Positions 5,153-5,550 of a stretch of DNA of 5,550 bases are shown here, piece after piece. The notes beneath the pieces are model-generated. The model saw only the letters and a list, made by a program, of their open reading frames with translations. It did not search any database and was not told the origin of the DNA. Position 1 is the stretch's first letter; each line of letters starts with the position of its first letter. Source of the DNA: Candidatus Altimarinota bacterium (GTDB lineage Bacteria; Patescibacteriota; Gracilibacteria; UBA1369; LOWO2-01-FULL-3); assembly GCA_029939035.1 (NCBI GenBank), contig JAOZTS010000076.1, positions 1 through 5,550 of the forward strand, read 5' to 3'. The translations under genes and the position numbers were made by a program.

Positions 5153-5550
5153 TTACTTTTTACGTGATAAGAATAATCCTCCTAATGGGAATAATAGATA
5201 AATTAGTACTGGAGGTCCGGTTTCTGCAGTAACTCCCGTCTCAGCGTTTTGCAGAGCTACTGTTGCTGCTGCTTGAGACTGTTGTGGGGTGACTGTAGTT
5301 GTAACTGATGTGACTACTGGCTCTACTATCGCATCTGACTCTACAACGTCTTCGAAATCTTCAGCTAATGCGGCGTATAGTGCTTTTACATCTCCGCTTT
5401 TTATATCTATTACTTCACCATCATCTGGATCTTTTGCATAAATTTTGTATTGATACTCTCCTGAGGCCACCACATCTGTTCCGTCTGTTCCATCCCACCA
5501 AACGTAGTAATCCCCTGCTTCAACGTCTTCGTCAGAAAGTAATTCATAGC
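5153..5550 (-). CDS. Surface protein, C-terminal part (FlgD-Ig-like domain, membrane tail); 5' end outside window
   Basis: The frame is open to the right edge, so only the last 131 residues are seen. Near its visible start, AGDYYVWWDGTDGTDVVASG followed by EYQYKIYAKD is the FlgD-Ig-like pattern (a 'G-Y-WDG-D-G-ASG-Y-Y' beta sandwich edge) found at the ends of large secreted proteins. Next comes an acidic segment, then a linker rich in Thr, Val, Gln and Ala (VTSVTTTVTPQQSQAAATVA). The C-terminus is AETGPP, a short hydrophobic helix (VLIYLLFPLGGLFL) and SRKK, the shape of a cell-surface sorting or anchoring tail but without a canonical LPXTG. An internal GTG at 5473 could be mistaken for a start, but the FlgD-Ig pattern continues upstream of it. 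It is the first visible gene of an operon with the 91-residue membrane protein. Confidence 0.85.
   Translation of the reverse strand, partial: YELLSDEDVEAGDYYVWWDGTDGTDVVASGEYQYKIYAKDPDDGEVIDIKSGDVKALYAALAEDFEDVVESDAIVEPVVTSVTTTVTPQQSQAAATVALQNAETGVTAETGPPVLIYLLFPLGGLFLSRKK

Noticed and set aside
5178..5183. AGGAGG on the minus strand as a ribosome binding site for the 91-residue gene
   Set aside because: It is 30 nt from the start codon and is explained by the Gly-Gly codons of the surface protein's C-terminal helix.

Overview
The window is AT-rich bacterial DNA. It carries two short gene groups facing outward from a small divergent promoter region, one large surface-protein gene, and a second minus-strand group entering from the right edge. 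All complete genes read cleanly with TAA, TAG and TGA as stops. Two TGA stops sit inside ATGA gene overlaps, which argues against a recoded TGA (as in Gracilibacteria or Absconditabacteria). The organism is inferred, not proven. The secreted triple-SLH protein, the FlgD-Ig-like protein with a short C-terminal membrane tail, the small YdbS-like PH-domain membrane protein, compact overlapping genes and lack of clear Shine-Dalgarno sequences together suggest a Patescibacteria/CPR lineage such as Peregrinibacteria.

Left part (45-1654): a minus-strand operon encodes two half-length ArsP/DUF318-type permeases (1269-844 and 847-335) and a NifX/NifB-type 'dinitrogenase iron-molybdenum cofactor' domain protein (338-45). 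Both junctions are ATGA overlaps. Divergent from it is a DUF134/UPF0251 helix-turn-helix protein (1337-1654). The 67-bp gap holds a sigma70-type promoter for the permease operon and an inverted repeat lying exactly over its -10 box. The simplest reading is a small self-contained module: DUF134 senses or binds something and controls a split permease plus a cofactor- or metal-binding partner. No nitrogenase gene is visible, so a nitrogen-fixation role is unlikely.

Middle (1661-3897): between DUF134 and the surface gene lies a remnant, on the minus strand and without a start codon, of a SemiSWEET/PQ-loop sugar transporter that keeps only helices 2 and 3. It is followed by a 672-residue secreted protein with three SLH domains and a beta-propeller-like body. 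Its stop codon shares a CTAG palindrome with the stop of the convergent gene to its right.

Right part (3894-5550, minus strand): the order of transcription is a 5'-truncated surface protein (FlgD-Ig-like domain, Thr/Val/Gln-rich linker, C-terminal membrane tail), a 91-residue single-helix membrane protein 4 nt downstream, then a strong promoter (TTGACG-N17-TACAAT). That promoter drives a possible 74-residue small membrane protein and a 215-residue PH-domain membrane protein. A short array of heptanucleotide repeats lies directly upstream of the PH-domain gene. No RNA gene, CRISPR array, insertion sequence or clear rho-independent terminator was seen.
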